From Eutreptiella sp. 'Long Island Sound 2002' (lineage: Eukaryota; Euglenozoa; Euglenophyceae; Eutreptiales; Eutreptiaceae), in the NCBI GenBank assembly GCA_964036045.1, contig OZ038378.1, forward strand, positions 55,177,995-55,241,994: DNA of 64,000 nt, written 5' to 3'. The notes under the pieces are model-generated. The model was not told the origin of the DNA and ran no database searches. It saw only the letters and a list, made by a program, of their open reading frames with translations. How positions within the stretch are numbered: position 1 is the stretch's first letter; each line of letters begins with the position of its first letter. This document shows positions 39,360 through 51,376 of this stretch, piece by piece. The position numbers and the translations under genes were made by a program.

Positions 39360-42251
39360 AGTGACTCGCAATCCACACTTTGTTGTGTGTGCCCTTGAGT
39401 TGGGGTTAGGGACTCGCAATCCACGCTTTGTTGCGTGGCCCCTTGAGTTGGGGTTAGGTACTCGCAATCCACGCTTTGTTGTGTGGCCCTTTGAGTTCGG
39501 GTTAGGGACTCTCAATCCACGCTTTGTTGTGTGGCCCCTTCAGTTGGGGTTAGTGACTTGTAATCCACGCTTTGTTGCGTGGCCCCTTGAGTTGGGGTTA
39601 GTGACTCGCAATCCACATTTTGTTGCGTGGCCCCTTGAGTTGGGGTTAGGGACTCGCAATCCACGCTTTGTTGCGTGGCCCCTTCAGTTGGGGTTAGTGA
39701 CTTGTAATCCACGCTTTGTTGCGTGGCCCCTTGAGTTGGGGTTAGGGACTCGCAATCCACGCTTTGTTGCGTGGCCCCTTGAGTTGGGGTTAGGGACTTG
39801 CAATCCACGCTTTGTTGCGTCGCCCTTTGAGTTGGGGTTAGTGACTCGCAATCCACGCTTTGTTCCGTGGCCCTTTGAGTTGGGGTTAGTGACTCGCAAT
39901 CCACGCTATGTTGCGTGGCCCATTGAGTTGGGGTTAGGGACTCGCAATCCACGCTTTGTTGCGTGGCCCCTTGAGTTGGGGTTAGGGACTTGCAATCCAC
40001 GCTTTGTTGCGTCGCCCTTTGAGTTGGGGTTAGTGACTCGCAATCCACACTTTGTTGTTTGGCCCCTTGAGTTGGGGTCGGGGACTCGCAATCCATGCTT
40101 TGTTGCGTGGCCCATTGAGTTGGGCTTAGGGACTCGCAATCCATGCTTTGTTGTGTGGCCCCTTGAGTTGGGGTTAGGGACTCGCAATCCACGCTTTGTT
40201 GTGTGGCTCTTTTAGTTGGGGTTAGGGACTCGCAATCCACGCTATGTTGCGTGGCCCTTTGAGTCTGCGTTAGGGACTCGCAATCCACGCTTTGTTGCGT
40301 GGCCCCTTGAGTTGGGGTTAGGGACTCGCATTCCACGCCTCGTTGTGCGGCCCCTTGAGTTGGGGTTAGGGACTCGCAATCCACCCTTTGTTGCGTGGCC
40401 CCTTGAGTTGGGGTTAGGGACTCGCAATCCACGCTATGTTGCGTGGCCCTTTGAGTTGGGGTTAGGGACTCGCAATCCACACTTTGTTGCGTGGCCCCTT
40501 GAGTTGGGGTTAGGGACTCGCAATCCACACTTTCTTGCGTGGCCCCTTGAGTTGGGGTTGGGGACTCGCATTCCACGCCTCGTTGTGCGGCCCCTTGAGT
40601 TGCGGTTGGGGACTCGCAATCCACGCTTTGTTGCGTGGCCCCTTGAGTTGGGGTTAGTGACTCGCAATCCACGCTTTGTTGCGTGGCCCCTTGAGTTGGG
40701 GTTAGGGACTCGCAATCCACGCTATGTTGCGTGGCCCTTTGAGTTGGGGTTAGTGACTCGCAATCCACACTTTGTTGCGTGGCCCCTTGAGTTGGATTTA
40801 GGGACTCGCAATCCACGCTTTGTTGCGTGGCTTCTTCAGTTGGGGTTAGTGACTTGTCATCCACGCTTTGTTGCGTGGCCCTTTGAGTTGGGGTTAGGGA
40901 CTCGCAATCCACACTTTGTTGTGTGTGCCCTTGAGTTGGGGTTAGGGACTCGCAATCCACGCTTTGTTGCGTGGCCCCTTGAGTTGGGGTTAGGTACTCG
41001 CAATCCACGCTTTGTTGTGTGGCCCTTTGAGTTCGGGTTAGGGACTCTCAATCCACGCTTTGTTGTGTGGCCCCTTCAGTTGGGGTTAGTGACTTGTAAT
41101 CCACGCTTTGTTGCGTGGCCCCTTGAGTTGGGGTTAGTGACTCGCAATCCACATTTTGTTGCGTGGCCCCTTGAGTTGGGGTTAGGGACTCGCAATCCAC
41201 GCTTTGTTGCGTGGCCCCTTCAGTTGGGGTTAGTGACTTGTAATCCACGCTTTGTTGCGTGGCCCCTTGAGTTGGGGTTAGGGACTCGCAATCCACGCTT
41301 TGTTGCGTGGCCCCTTGAGTTGGGGTTAGGGACTTGCAATCCACGCTTTGTTGCGTCGCCCTTTGAGTTGGGGTTAGTGACTCGCAATCCACACTTTGTT
41401 GTTTGGCCCCTTGAGTTGGGGTCGGGGACTCGCAATCCACGCTTTGTTGCGTGGCCCATTGAGTTGGGGTTAGGGACTCGCAATCCACGCTTTGTTGCGT
41501 GGCCCCTTGAGTTGGGGTTAGGGACTTGCAATCCACGCTTTGTTGCGTCGCCCTTTGAGTTGGGGTTAGTGACTCGCAATCCACACTTTGTTGTTTGGCC
41601 CCTTGAGTTGGGGTCGGGGACTCGCAATCCACGCTTTGTTGCGTGGCCCATTGAGTTGGGCTTAGGGACTCGCAATCCATGCTTTGTTGTGTGGCCCCTT
41701 GAGTTGGGGTTAGGGACTCGCAATCCACGCTTTGTTGTGTGGCTCTTTTAGTTGGGGTTAGGGACTCGCAATCCACGCTATGTTGCGTGGCCCTTTGAGT
41801 CTGCGTTAGGGACTCGCAATCCACGCTTTGTTGCGTGGCCCCTTGAGTTGGGGTTAGGGACTCGCATTCCACGCCTCGTTGTGCGGCCCCTTGAGTTGGG
41901 GTTAGGGACTCGCAATCCACCCCTTGTTGCGTGGCCCCTTGAGTTGGGGTTAGGGACTCGCAATCCACGCTATGTTGCGTGGCCCTTTGAGTTGGGGTTA
42001 GGGACTCGCAATCCACACTTTGTTGCGTGGCCCCTTGAGTTGGGGTTAGGGACTCGCAATCCACACTTTCTTGCGTGGCCCCTTGAGTTGGGGTTGGGGA
42101 CTCGCATTCCACGCCTCGTTGTGCGGCCCCTTGAGTTGCGGTTGGGGACTCGCAATCCACGCTTTGTTGCGTGGCCCCTTGAGTTGGGGTTAGTGACTCG
42201 CAATCCACGCTTTGTTGCGTGGCCCCTTGAGTTGGGGTTAGGGACTCGCAA
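39360..42251. repeat. Tandem duplication, period 1,536 bp
   Basis: Variant order from about 39,360 to 40,715 recurs at 40,896-42,251, an offset of exactly 32 units. Shared rare units are GAGTCTGCGTTAGGG, CTCGTTGTGCGG with CGCATTCC, GAGTTGCGGTTGGGG, TTTGGCCCC and CCACATTTTG. The spacing is uniform, with no odd-length units, so reading frame is preserved through the pair. Confidence 0.85.
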
Positions 42252-42949
42252 TCCACGCTTTGTTGCGTGGCTTCTTCAGTTGGGGTTAGTGACTTGTCAT
42301 CCACGCTTTGTTGCGTGGCCCTTTGAGTTGGGGTTAGGGACTCGCAATCCACGCTTTGTTGCGTCGCCCTTTGAGTTAGGGTTAGGGACTCGCAATCCAC
42401 GCTTTGTTGTGTGGCCCCTTGAGTTGGGATTCGTGACTTGCAATCCACGCTTTGTTGCGTCGCCCTTTGAGTTGGGGTTAGGGACTCTCAATCCACACTT
42501 TGTTGTGTGTGCCCTTGAGTTGGGGTTAGGGACTCGCAATCCACGCTTTGTTGCGTGGCCCCTTGAGTTGGGGTTAGGGACTCGCAATCCACGCTTTGTT
42601 GCGTGGCCCCTGCAGTTGGGGTTAGTGACTTGTAATCCACGCTTTGTTGCGTGGCCCCTTGAGTTGGGGTTAGGGACTCGCAATCCACGCTTCGTTGCGT
42701 GGCCCCTTGAGTTGGGGTTAGGGACTTGCAATCCACGCTTTGTTGCGTCGCCCTTTGAAATGGGGTTAGTGACTCGCAATCCACACTTTGTTGTGTGGCC
42801 CCTTGAGTTGGGGTTAGGGACTCGCAATCCACGCTTTGTTGCGTGGCCCCTTGAGTTCGGGTTAGGGACTCGCAATCCACGCTTTGTTGCGTGCCCCTTT
42901 GAGTTGGGCTTAGGGACTCGCAATCCACGCTTTGTTGTGTGGCCCCTTG

Positions 42950-44735
42950 AGTTGGGGTTAGGGACTCGCAATCCACGCTTTGTTGTGTGGCCCCTTGAGT
43001 TGGGGTTAGGGACTCGCAATTCACGCTTTGTTGTGTGGCTCTTTTAGTTGGGGTTAGGGACTCGCAATCCACGCTATGTTGCGTGGCCCTTTGAGTTGGG
43101 GTTAGGGACTCGCAATCCACGCTCTGTTGCGTGGCCCTTTGAGTTGGGGTTAGTGACTCGCCATCCACGCTTTGTTGCGTGGCCCCTTGAGTTGGGGTTG
43201 GGGACTGGCATTGCACGCCTCGTTGCGTGGCTCCTTCAGTTGGTGCTAGGGAATCGCAATCCACGCTTTATTGTGTGTGCCCTTGAGTTGGAGTTAGTGA
43301 CTCGCAATCCACGCTTTGTTGCGTGGCTCCTTGAGTTGGTGTTAGGGAATCGCAATACACGCTTTGTTGCGTCGCCCCTTGAGTTGGGGTTAGGGACTCG
43401 CAATCCACGCTTTGTTGCGTGGCCCCTTGAGTTGGGGTTAGGGACTCGCAATCCACGCTTTGTTGTGTGTGCCCTTGAGTTGGTGTTAGGGAATCGCAAT
43501 CCACGCTCTGTTGCGTCGCCCCTTGAGTTGGGGTTAGGGACTCGGAATCCACGCTTTGTTGCGTGGCCCCTTGAGTTGGGGTTAGGGACTCGCAATCCAC
43601 GCTTTGTTGTGTGGCCCCTTGAGTTGGGGTTAGGGACTCGCAATCCACGCTTTGTTGCGTGGCCCCTTGAGTTGGGGTTGGGGACTCGCATTCCACGCCT
43701 CGTTGCGTGGCTTTTTCAGTTGGGGTTAGGGACTCGCAATCCATGCTTTGTTGCGTGGCCCCTTGAGTTGGGGTTAGTGACTCGCAATCCACGCTTCTTT
43801 GTGTGTGCCCTTGAGTTGGGGTTAGGGACTCGCAATCCACGCTCTCTTGCGTGGCCCTTTGAGTTGGGCTTAGGGACTCGCAATCCACGCTTTGTTGTGT
43901 GGCCCCTTGAGTTGGGGCTAGTGACTCGCAATTCACGCTTTGTTGTGTGGCTCTTTTAGTTGGGGTTAGGGACTCGCAATCCACGCTTTGTTGTGTGGCC
44001 CCTTGAGTTGGGGTTAGGGACTCGCAATTCACGCTTTGTTGTGTGGCTCTTTTAGTTGGGGTTAGGGACTCGCAATCCACGCTATGTTGCGTGGCCCTTT
44101 GAGTTGGGGTTAGGGACTCGCAATCCACGCTCTGTTGCGTGGCCCTTTGAGTTGGGGTTAGTGACTCGCCATCCACGCTTTGTTGCGTGGCCCCTTGAGT
44201 TGGGGTTGGGGACTGGCATTGCACGCCTCGTTGCGTGGCTCCTTCAGTTGGTGTTAGGGAATCGCAATCCACGCTTTGTTGTGTGTGCCCTTGAGTTGGA
44301 GTTAGTGACTCGCAATCCACGCTTTGTTGCGTGGCTCCTTGAGTTGGTGTTAGGGAATCGCAATCCACGCTTTGTTGCGTCGCCCCTTGAGTTGGGGTTA
44401 GGGACTCGCAATCCACGCTTTGTTGTGTGGCCCCTTGAGTTGGGGTTAGGGACTCGCAATCCACGCTTTGTTGTGTGTGCCCTTGAGTTGGTGTTAGGGA
44501 ATCGCAATCCACGCTCTGTTGCGTCGCCCCTTGAGTTGGGGTTAGGGACTCGGAATCCACGCTTTGTTGCGTGGCCCCTTGAGTTGGGGTTAGGGACTCG
44601 CAATCCACGCTTTGTTGTGTGGCCCCTTGAGTTGGGGTTAGGGACTCGCAATCCACGCTTTGTTGCGTGGCCCCTTGAGTTGGGGTTGGGGACTCGCATT
44701 CCACGCCTCGTTGCGTGGCTTTTTCAGTTGGGGTT
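42950..44735. repeat. Tandem duplication, period 1,008 bp
   Basis: The series CAATTCACGC / GGCTCTTTTAGTTGGGG / CGCCATCC / GGACTGGCATTGC / GTTGGTGTTAGGGAATCGC at about 43,020-43,690 recurs at 44,028-44,699. The offset is 21 units exactly. GGGAATCGC variants are confined to this pair and mark a local variant burst. Confidence 0.85.
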
Positions 44736-47651
44736 AGTGACTCGCAATCCACGCTTCTTTGTGTGTGCCCTTGAGTTGGGGTTAGGGACTCGCAATCCAC
44801 GCTCTCTTGCTTGGCCCTTTGAGTTGGGCTTAGGGACTCGCAATCCACGCTTTGTTGCGTGGCCCCTTGAGTTGGGGTTAGTGACTCGCAATCCACGCTT
44901 CCTTGTCTGTGCCCTTGAGTTGGGGTTAGGGACTCGCAATCCACGCTCTGCTGCGTGGCCCCTTGAATTGGGGTTAGTGACTCGCAATCCACGCTTTGTT
45001 GTGTGGCCCATTGAGTTGGGGTTAGGGACTTGCAATCCACGCTTTGTTGTGTGGCCCTTTGAGTTGGGGTTAGGGACTCGCAATCCACGCTTTGTTGTGT
45101 GTGCCCTTGAGTTGGGGTTAGTGACTCGCAATCCACGCTTTGTTGCGTGGCCCTTTGAGTTGGGGTTAGTGACTCGCAATCCACGCTATGTTGCGTGGCC
45201 CTTTGAGTTGGGGTTAGGGACTCGCAATCCATGCTCTGTTGCGTGGCCCTTCGAGTTGGGGTTACTGACTCGCAATCCACGCTTTGTTGTGTGGCCCCTT
45301 GAGTTGGGGTTAGGGACTCGCAATCCACGCTTTGTTGCGTGGCTCTTTGAGTTGGGGTTAGGGACTCGCAATCCACGCTATGTTGCGCGGCCCTTTGAGT
45401 TGGGGTTAGGGACTCGCAATCCACGCTTTGTTGCGTGGCCCCTTGAGTTGGGGTTGGGGACTCGCATTCCACGCCTCGTTGCGTGGCTTCTTGAGTTGGT
45501 GTTAGGGACTCGCAATCCACGCTTTGTTGCGTGGCCCCTTGAGTTGGGGTTAGTGACTCGCAATCCACGCTTCCTTGTGTGTGCCCTTGAGTTGGGGTTA
45601 GGGACTCGCAATCCACGCTCTCTTGCGTGGCCCTTTGAGTTGGGCTTAGGGACTCGCAATCCACGCTTTGTTGCGTGGCTCCTTGAATTGGGGTTAGTGA
45701 CTCGCAATCCACGCTTCCTTGTCTGTGCCCTTGAGTTGGGGTTAGGGACTCGCAATCCACGCTCCGTTGCGTGGCCCCTTGAGTTGGGGTTAGGGACTCG
45801 CAATCCACGCTTTGTTGTGTGGCCCCTTGAGTTGGGGTTAGGGACTCGCAATCCACGCTTTGTTGCGTGGCCCCTTGAATTTCGGTTAGTGACTCGCAAT
45901 TCACGCTTTGTTGTGTGGCCCATTGAGTTGGGGTTAGGGACTTGCAATCCACGCTTTGTTGTGTGGCCCTTTGAGTTGGGGTTAGGGACTCGCAATCCAC
46001 GCTTTGTTGTGTGTGCCCTTGAGTTGGGGTTAGGGACTCGCAATCCACGCTTTGTTGCGTGGCCCTTTGAGTTGGGGTTAGGGACTCGCAATCCATGCTC
46101 TGTTGCGTGGCCCTTCGAGTTGGGGTTACTGACTCGCAATCCACGCTTTGTTGCGTGGCCCCTTGAGTTGGGGTTAGTGACTCGCAATCCACGCTTTGTT
46201 GTGTGGCCCCTTGAGTTGGGGTTAGGGAGTCGCAATCCACGCTTTGTTGCGTGGCCCCTGCAGTTGGGGTTAGTGACTTGCAATCCACGCTTTGTTGTGT
46301 GTGCCCTTGAGTTAGGGTTAGGGACTCTCAATCCACGCTTTGTTGTGTGGCCCCTTGAGTTGGGGTTATGGACTCGCAATGCACGCTTTGTTGCGTGGCC
46401 CCTTGAGTTGGGGTTAGTGACTCGCAATCCACGCTTTGTTGTGTGGCCCTTTGAGTTGGTGTTAGGGACTCGCAATCCACGCTTTGTTGCGTGGCCCCTT
46501 GAGTTGGGCTTAGGGCTTCTCAATCCACGCTTTGTTGCGTGGCCCCTTGAGTTGGGGTTAGTGACTCGCAATCCACGCTTTGTTGCGTGGCCCCTTGAGT
46601 TGGGGTTAGGGACTCTCAATCCACGCTTTGTTGCGTCGCCCCTTGAGTTGAGGTTAGGGACTCTCAATCCACGCTTTGTTGTGTGGCCCCTTGAGTTGGG
46701 GTTAGGGACTCGCAATCCACGCTTTGTTGCGTGGCCCCTTGAGTTGGGGTTAGTGACTCGCAATCCACGCTTTGTTGTGTGGCCCTTTGAGTTGGGGTTA
46801 GGGACTCGCAATCCACGCTTTGTTGCGTGGCCCTTTGAGTCGGGGTTAGGGACTCGCAATCCACGCTTCGTTGTGTGGCCCCTTGAGTTGGGGTTAGTGA
46901 CTCGCAATCCACGCTTTGTTGTGTGGCCCCTTGAGTTGGGGTTAGGGACTCGCAATCCACGCTTTGTTGTGTGGCCCTTTGAGTTGGGGTTAGGGACTCG
47001 CAATCCACGCTTTGTTGCGTGGCCCCTTGAGTTGGGGTTAGGGACTTGCAATCCACGCTTTGTTGTGTGGGCCTTTGAGTTGGGGTTAGGGACTCGCAAT
47101 CCACGCTTTGTTGCGTGGCCCCTTGAGTTGGGGTTAGTGACTCGCAATCCACGCTGCGTTGTGTCGCCCTTTGAGTTGGGGTTAGTGACTCGCAATCCAC
47201 GCTATGTTGCGTCGCCCTTTGAGTTGGAATTATTGACTCGCAATCCACACTTTGTTGCGTGGCCCATTGACTTGGGGTTAGGGACTCGCAATCCACGCTC
47301 TGTTGCGTGGCCCCTTGAGTTGGGATTAGTGACTCGCAATCCACGCTTTGTTGCGTGGCCCCTTGAGTTGGGGTTAGGGACTCGCAATCCACGCTTTGTT
47401 GCGTGGCCCCTTGAGTTGGGATTCGTGACTTGCAATCCACGCTTTGTTGCGTGGCCCCTTGAGTTGGGGTTAGGGACTCGCAATCCACACTTTGTTGCGT
47501 GGCCCCTTGAGTTGGGGTTAGGGACTCGCAATCCACGCCTTGTTGTGTGGCCCCTTGAGTTGGGGTCCGAGACTCGCAATCCACGCTTTGTTGTGTGGCC
47601 CCTTGAGTTGGGGTTAGTGACTCGCAATCCACACTTTGTTGCGTGGCCCCT

Positions 47652-49750
47652 TCACTTGTGGTTAGTGACTTGCAATCCACGCTTTGTTGTGTGTGCCCTT
47701 GAGTTGGGGTTAGGGACTCGCAATCCACGCTTTGTTGCGTGGCCCTTTGAGTTGGGGTTACTGACTCGCAATCCACACTTTGTTGTGTGGCCCCTTGAGT
47801 TGTGGTCGGGGACTCGCAATCCACGCTTTGTTCTGTGTGCCCTTGAGTTGGGGTTGGGGACTCGCAATCCACGCTTTGTTGCGTGCCTCTTTGAGTTGGG
47901 GTTAGGGACTCACAATCCACGCTTTGTTGCGTGGCCCCTTGAGTTGGGGTTAGGGACTCGCAATCCACGCTTTGTTGTGTGGCCCCTTGAGTTGGGGTTA
48001 GGGACTCGCAATCCACACTTTGTTGTGTGCCCCCTTGAGTTGGGGTTAGTCACTCGCAATCCACGCTTTGTTGTGTGGCCCATTGCGTTGGGGTTAGGGA
48101 CTCGCAATCCACGCTTTGTTGTGTGTGCCCTTGAGTTGGGGTTGGGGACTCGCAATCCACGCTTTGTTCCGTGGCCCTTTGAGTTGGGGTTAGTGACTCG
48201 CAATCCACGCTATGTTGCGTGGCCCTTTGAGTTGGGGTTAGGGACTCGCAATCCATGCTCTGTTGCGTGGCCCTTCGAGTTGGGGTTAGTGACTCGCAAT
48301 CCACGCTTTGTTGCGTGGCCCCTTGAGTTGGGGTTAGTGACTCGCAATCCACGCTTTGTTGTGTGGCCCCTTGACTTGGGGTTAGGGAGTCGCAATCCAC
48401 GCTTTGTTGCGTGGCCCCTTGAGTTGGGGTCAATGACTCGCAATCCACGCTTTGTTGCGTGGCCCCTTGAGTTAGGGTTAGGGACTCTCAATCCACGCTT
48501 TGTTGTGTGGCCCCTTGAGTTGGGGTTAGGGACTCGCAATCCACGCTTTGTTGCGTGGCCCCTTGAGTTGGGGTTGGGGACTCGCAATCCACGCTTTGTT
48601 GCGTGGCCCTTTGAGTTGGGGTTAGTGACTCGCAATCCACGCTTTGTTGTGTGGCCCTTTGAGTTGGGGTTAGGGACTCGCAATCCACGCTTTGTTGCGT
48701 GGCCCTTTGAGTTGGGGTTAGGGACTCGGAATCCACGCTATGTTGCGTGGCCCCTTGAGTTGGGGTTAGTGACTCGCAATCCACGCTTTTTTGCGTGGCT
48801 CTTTGAGTTGGGCTTAGGGACTCTCAATCCACGCTTTGTTGCGTCGCCCCTTGAGTTGGGGTTAGGGACTCTCAATCCACGCTTTGTTGTGTGGCCCCTT
48901 GAGTTGGGGTTAGGGACTCGCAATCCACGCTTTGTTGCGTGGCCCCTTGAGTTGGGGTTAGTGACTCGCAATCCACGCTTTGTTGTGTCGCCCTTTGAGT
49001 TGGGGTTAGTGACTCGCAATCCACGCTATGTTGCGTGGCCCTTTGAGTTGGGATTAGTGACTCGCAATCCACACTTTGTTGCGTGGCCCATTGAGTTGGG
49101 GTTAGGGACTCGCAATCCACGCTTTGTTGCGTGGCCCCTTGAGTTGGTTTTATGGACTCGCAATCCACGCTTTGTTGCGTCGCCCCTTGATTTGGGGTTG
49201 GGGACTCGCATTCGACGCCTCGTTGTGCGGCCCCTTGAGTTGGGGTTAGGGACTTACAATCCACGCTTTGTTGCGTGGCCCCTTGAGTTGGGGTTCGTGA
49301 CTTGCAATCCACGCTTTGTTGCGTGGCCCCTTGAGTTGGGGTTAGTGACTCGCAATCCACACTTTGTTGCGTGGCCCCTTGAGTTGGGGATAGGGACTGG
49401 CAATCCACGCTTTGTTGTGTGGCCCCTTGAGTTGGGGTCGGAGACTGGCAATCCACGCTTTGTTGTGTGGCCCCTTGAGTTGGGGTTAGGGACTCGCAAT
49501 CCACACTTTGTTGCGTGGCCCCTTCAGTTGGGGTTAGTGACTCGCAATCCAGGCTTTGTTGTGTGTTTCACTGAGTTGGGGTTAGGGACTCGCAATCCAC
49601 GCTTTGTTGCGTGGCCCTTTGAGTTGGGGTTAGTGACTCGCAATCCACACTTTGTTGTGTGGCCCCTTGAGTTGTGGTCGGGGACTCGCAATCCACGCTT
49701 TGTTCTGTGTGCCCTTGAGTTGGGGTTGGGGACTCGCAATCCACGCTTTG
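47652..49750. repeat. Related blocks offset by 1,872 bp
   Basis: Rare units at about 47,652-47,880 (GAGTTGTGGTCGGGGAC, TTCTGTGTGCCC, GGTTGGGGAC) recur at about 49,524-49,750, an offset of 39 units. Neighbouring units correspond less well, so this is an older or partly converted duplication. Confidence 0.65.
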
Positions 49751-51227
49751 TTGCGTGCCCCCTTGAGTTGGGGTTAGGGACTCACAATCCACGCTTTGTT
49801 GTGTGGCCCCTTGAGTTGTGGTTAGGGACTCGCAATCCACGCTTTGTTGCGTGGCCCCTTGAGTTGGGGTTAGGGACTCGCAATCCACGCTTTGTTGTGT
49901 GCCCCCTTGAGTTGGGGTTAGTCACTCGCAATCCACGCTTTGTTGCGTGGCCCATTGAGTTGGGGTTAGGGACTCGCAATCCACGCTTTGTTGCGTGGCC
50001 CATTGAGTTGGGGTTAAGGACTCGCAATCCACGCTTTGTTGCGTGGCCCCTTGAGTTGGGGTTAGTGACTCGCAATCCACGCTTTGTTGCATGGCGCCCT
50101 TGAGTTGGGGTTAGTGACTCGCAATCCACGCCATGTTGTGTGGCCCTTTGAGTTGGGGTTAGGGACTCGCAATCCACACTCTGTTGCGTGGCCCCTTGAG
50201 TTGGGGTTAGGGACTCGCAATCCACGCTTTGTTGCGTGGCCCCTTGAGTTGGGGTTGGGGACTCGCAATCCACGCCTCGTTGCGTGGCCCCTTGAGTTGG
50301 TTTTATGGACTCGCAATCCACGCTTTGTTGCATGGGCCCTTGAGTTGGGGTTAGAGACTCGCAATCCACGCTTTGTTGTGTGTGCCCTTGAGTTGGGGTT
50401 AGGGACTCGCAATCCACGCTTTGTTGCGTGGCCCATTGAGTTGGGGTTAGGGACTCGCAATCCACGCTTTGTTGTCCGGCCCCTTGAGTTGGGGTTAGTG
50501 ACTCGCAATCCACGCTTCGTTGCGTCGCCCTTTGAGTTGGGGTTAGGGACTCGCAATCCACGCTTTGTTGCGTGGCCCCTTGAGTTGGGGTTAGGGACTC
50601 GCAATCCACGCTCTGTTGCGTGGCCCCTTGAGTTGGGGTTAGGGAGTCGCAATCCACGCTTTGTTGCGTGCCCCCTTGAGTTGGGGTTGGGGACTCGCAT
50701 TCCACGCTTCGTTGTGCGGCCCCTTGAGTTGGGGTTAGGGACTCGCAATCCACGCTTTGTTGTGTGTGCCCTTGAGTTGGGGTTAGGGACTCGCAATCCA
50801 CACTTTGTTGTGTGGCCCTTTGAGTTGGGGTTAGGGACTCGCAATCCACGCTTTGTTCCGTGGCCCTTTGAGTTGGGGTTAGGGACTCGCAATCCACGCT
50901 TCGTTTTGTGGCCCCTTGAGTTGGGGTTAGTGACTCGCAATCCACGCTTTGTTGTGTGGCCCCTTGAGTTGGGGTTAGGGATTCGCAATCCACGCTCTGT
51001 TGTGTGGCCCCTTGAGTTGGATTTAGGGACTCGCAATCCACGCTTTGTTGCGTGGCCCTTTGAGTTGGGGTTAGGGACTCGCAATGCACGCTTTGTTGTG
51101 TGGCCTCTTGAGTTGGGGTTAGTGACTGGCAATCCACAGCTTCCTGTGTGGCCTCTTGAGTTGGGGTTAGGGACTCGCAATCCACGCTTTGTTGTGTGGC
51201 CCTTTGAGTTGGGGTTAGGGACTCGCA

Positions 51228-51376
51228 TGTTTTCGGGCCACGGGCCCTGGGGACGACCCAAAGCTGACGTTGCATGCCCCCGTCCCCCCTTTCGGAATGC
51301 ATTACCTCTGGTTTGCATTTGACTGTTTTTTTTTTAATTAGGTCTCCACCCCCCCCCCATTTCGGACACCGCCGGA
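51228..51376. other. Right edge of the array, unique sequence
   Basis: After ACTCGCA the repeat stops abruptly and a GC-rich segment follows, with GGGCCACGGGCCC near 51,236, then a run of T and a run of C. Two similar words occur either side of the T run: CCCCTTTCGGAATGC and CCCATTTCGGACACC. I see no gene, RNA or target-site duplication here. Confidence 0.5.

Larger units (their letters stand above)
286..51227. repeat. 48-bp satellite array, about 1,060 tandem units
   Basis: This is one continuous head-to-tail array of a 48-bp unit, with no other sequence inserted over 50.9 kb. The conserved core pieces are GGCCCCTTGAGTTGGGG, then TTAGGGACTCGCAATCC, then ACGCTTTGTTGCGT. Typical units can be read at 1,200-1,400. 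Most units are exactly 48 bp. Recurrent 47-bp units (at the CCTTAACTTGGG and GACCGCAGTCC variants, and AATTACG), 49-bp units (GGGAACTCGC; GCATGGCGCCCTTGAG) and 50-bp units (GCATGGCGCCCTTTCAG) act as register marks. Common substitutions are GCGTGG/GTGTGG, CCCCTTGAG/CCCATTGAG/CCCTTTGAG, TTAGGGAC/TTAGTGAC, ACTCGC/ACTTGC/GAGTTGC and CCACGC/CCACAC. The array ends at ACTCGCA, 51,221-51,227, and then becomes unique sequence. Interior location and unit size fit a satellite or minisatellite of heterochromatin or subtelomere; which of these is not shown by the sequence. Confidence 0.98.

Noticed and set aside
44056-50103. A 2,015-codon plus-strand ORF, and many others of several hundred codons in the array, as giant repeat proteins
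   Set aside because: The unit length is divisible by three and the consensus has no stop in this frame, so long ORFs arise without selection. The commonest variants all change amino acids in the plus-strand frame. No promoter, intron or unique end domain is seen.
286-51227. CRISPR array
   Set aside because: Units follow each other with no unique spacers, there are about a thousand of them, and the context is eukaryotic with no cas genes.
286-51227. True telomere
   Set aside because: The TTAGGG motif occurs once per 48 bp and not in tandem, and non-telomeric sequence lies on both sides.
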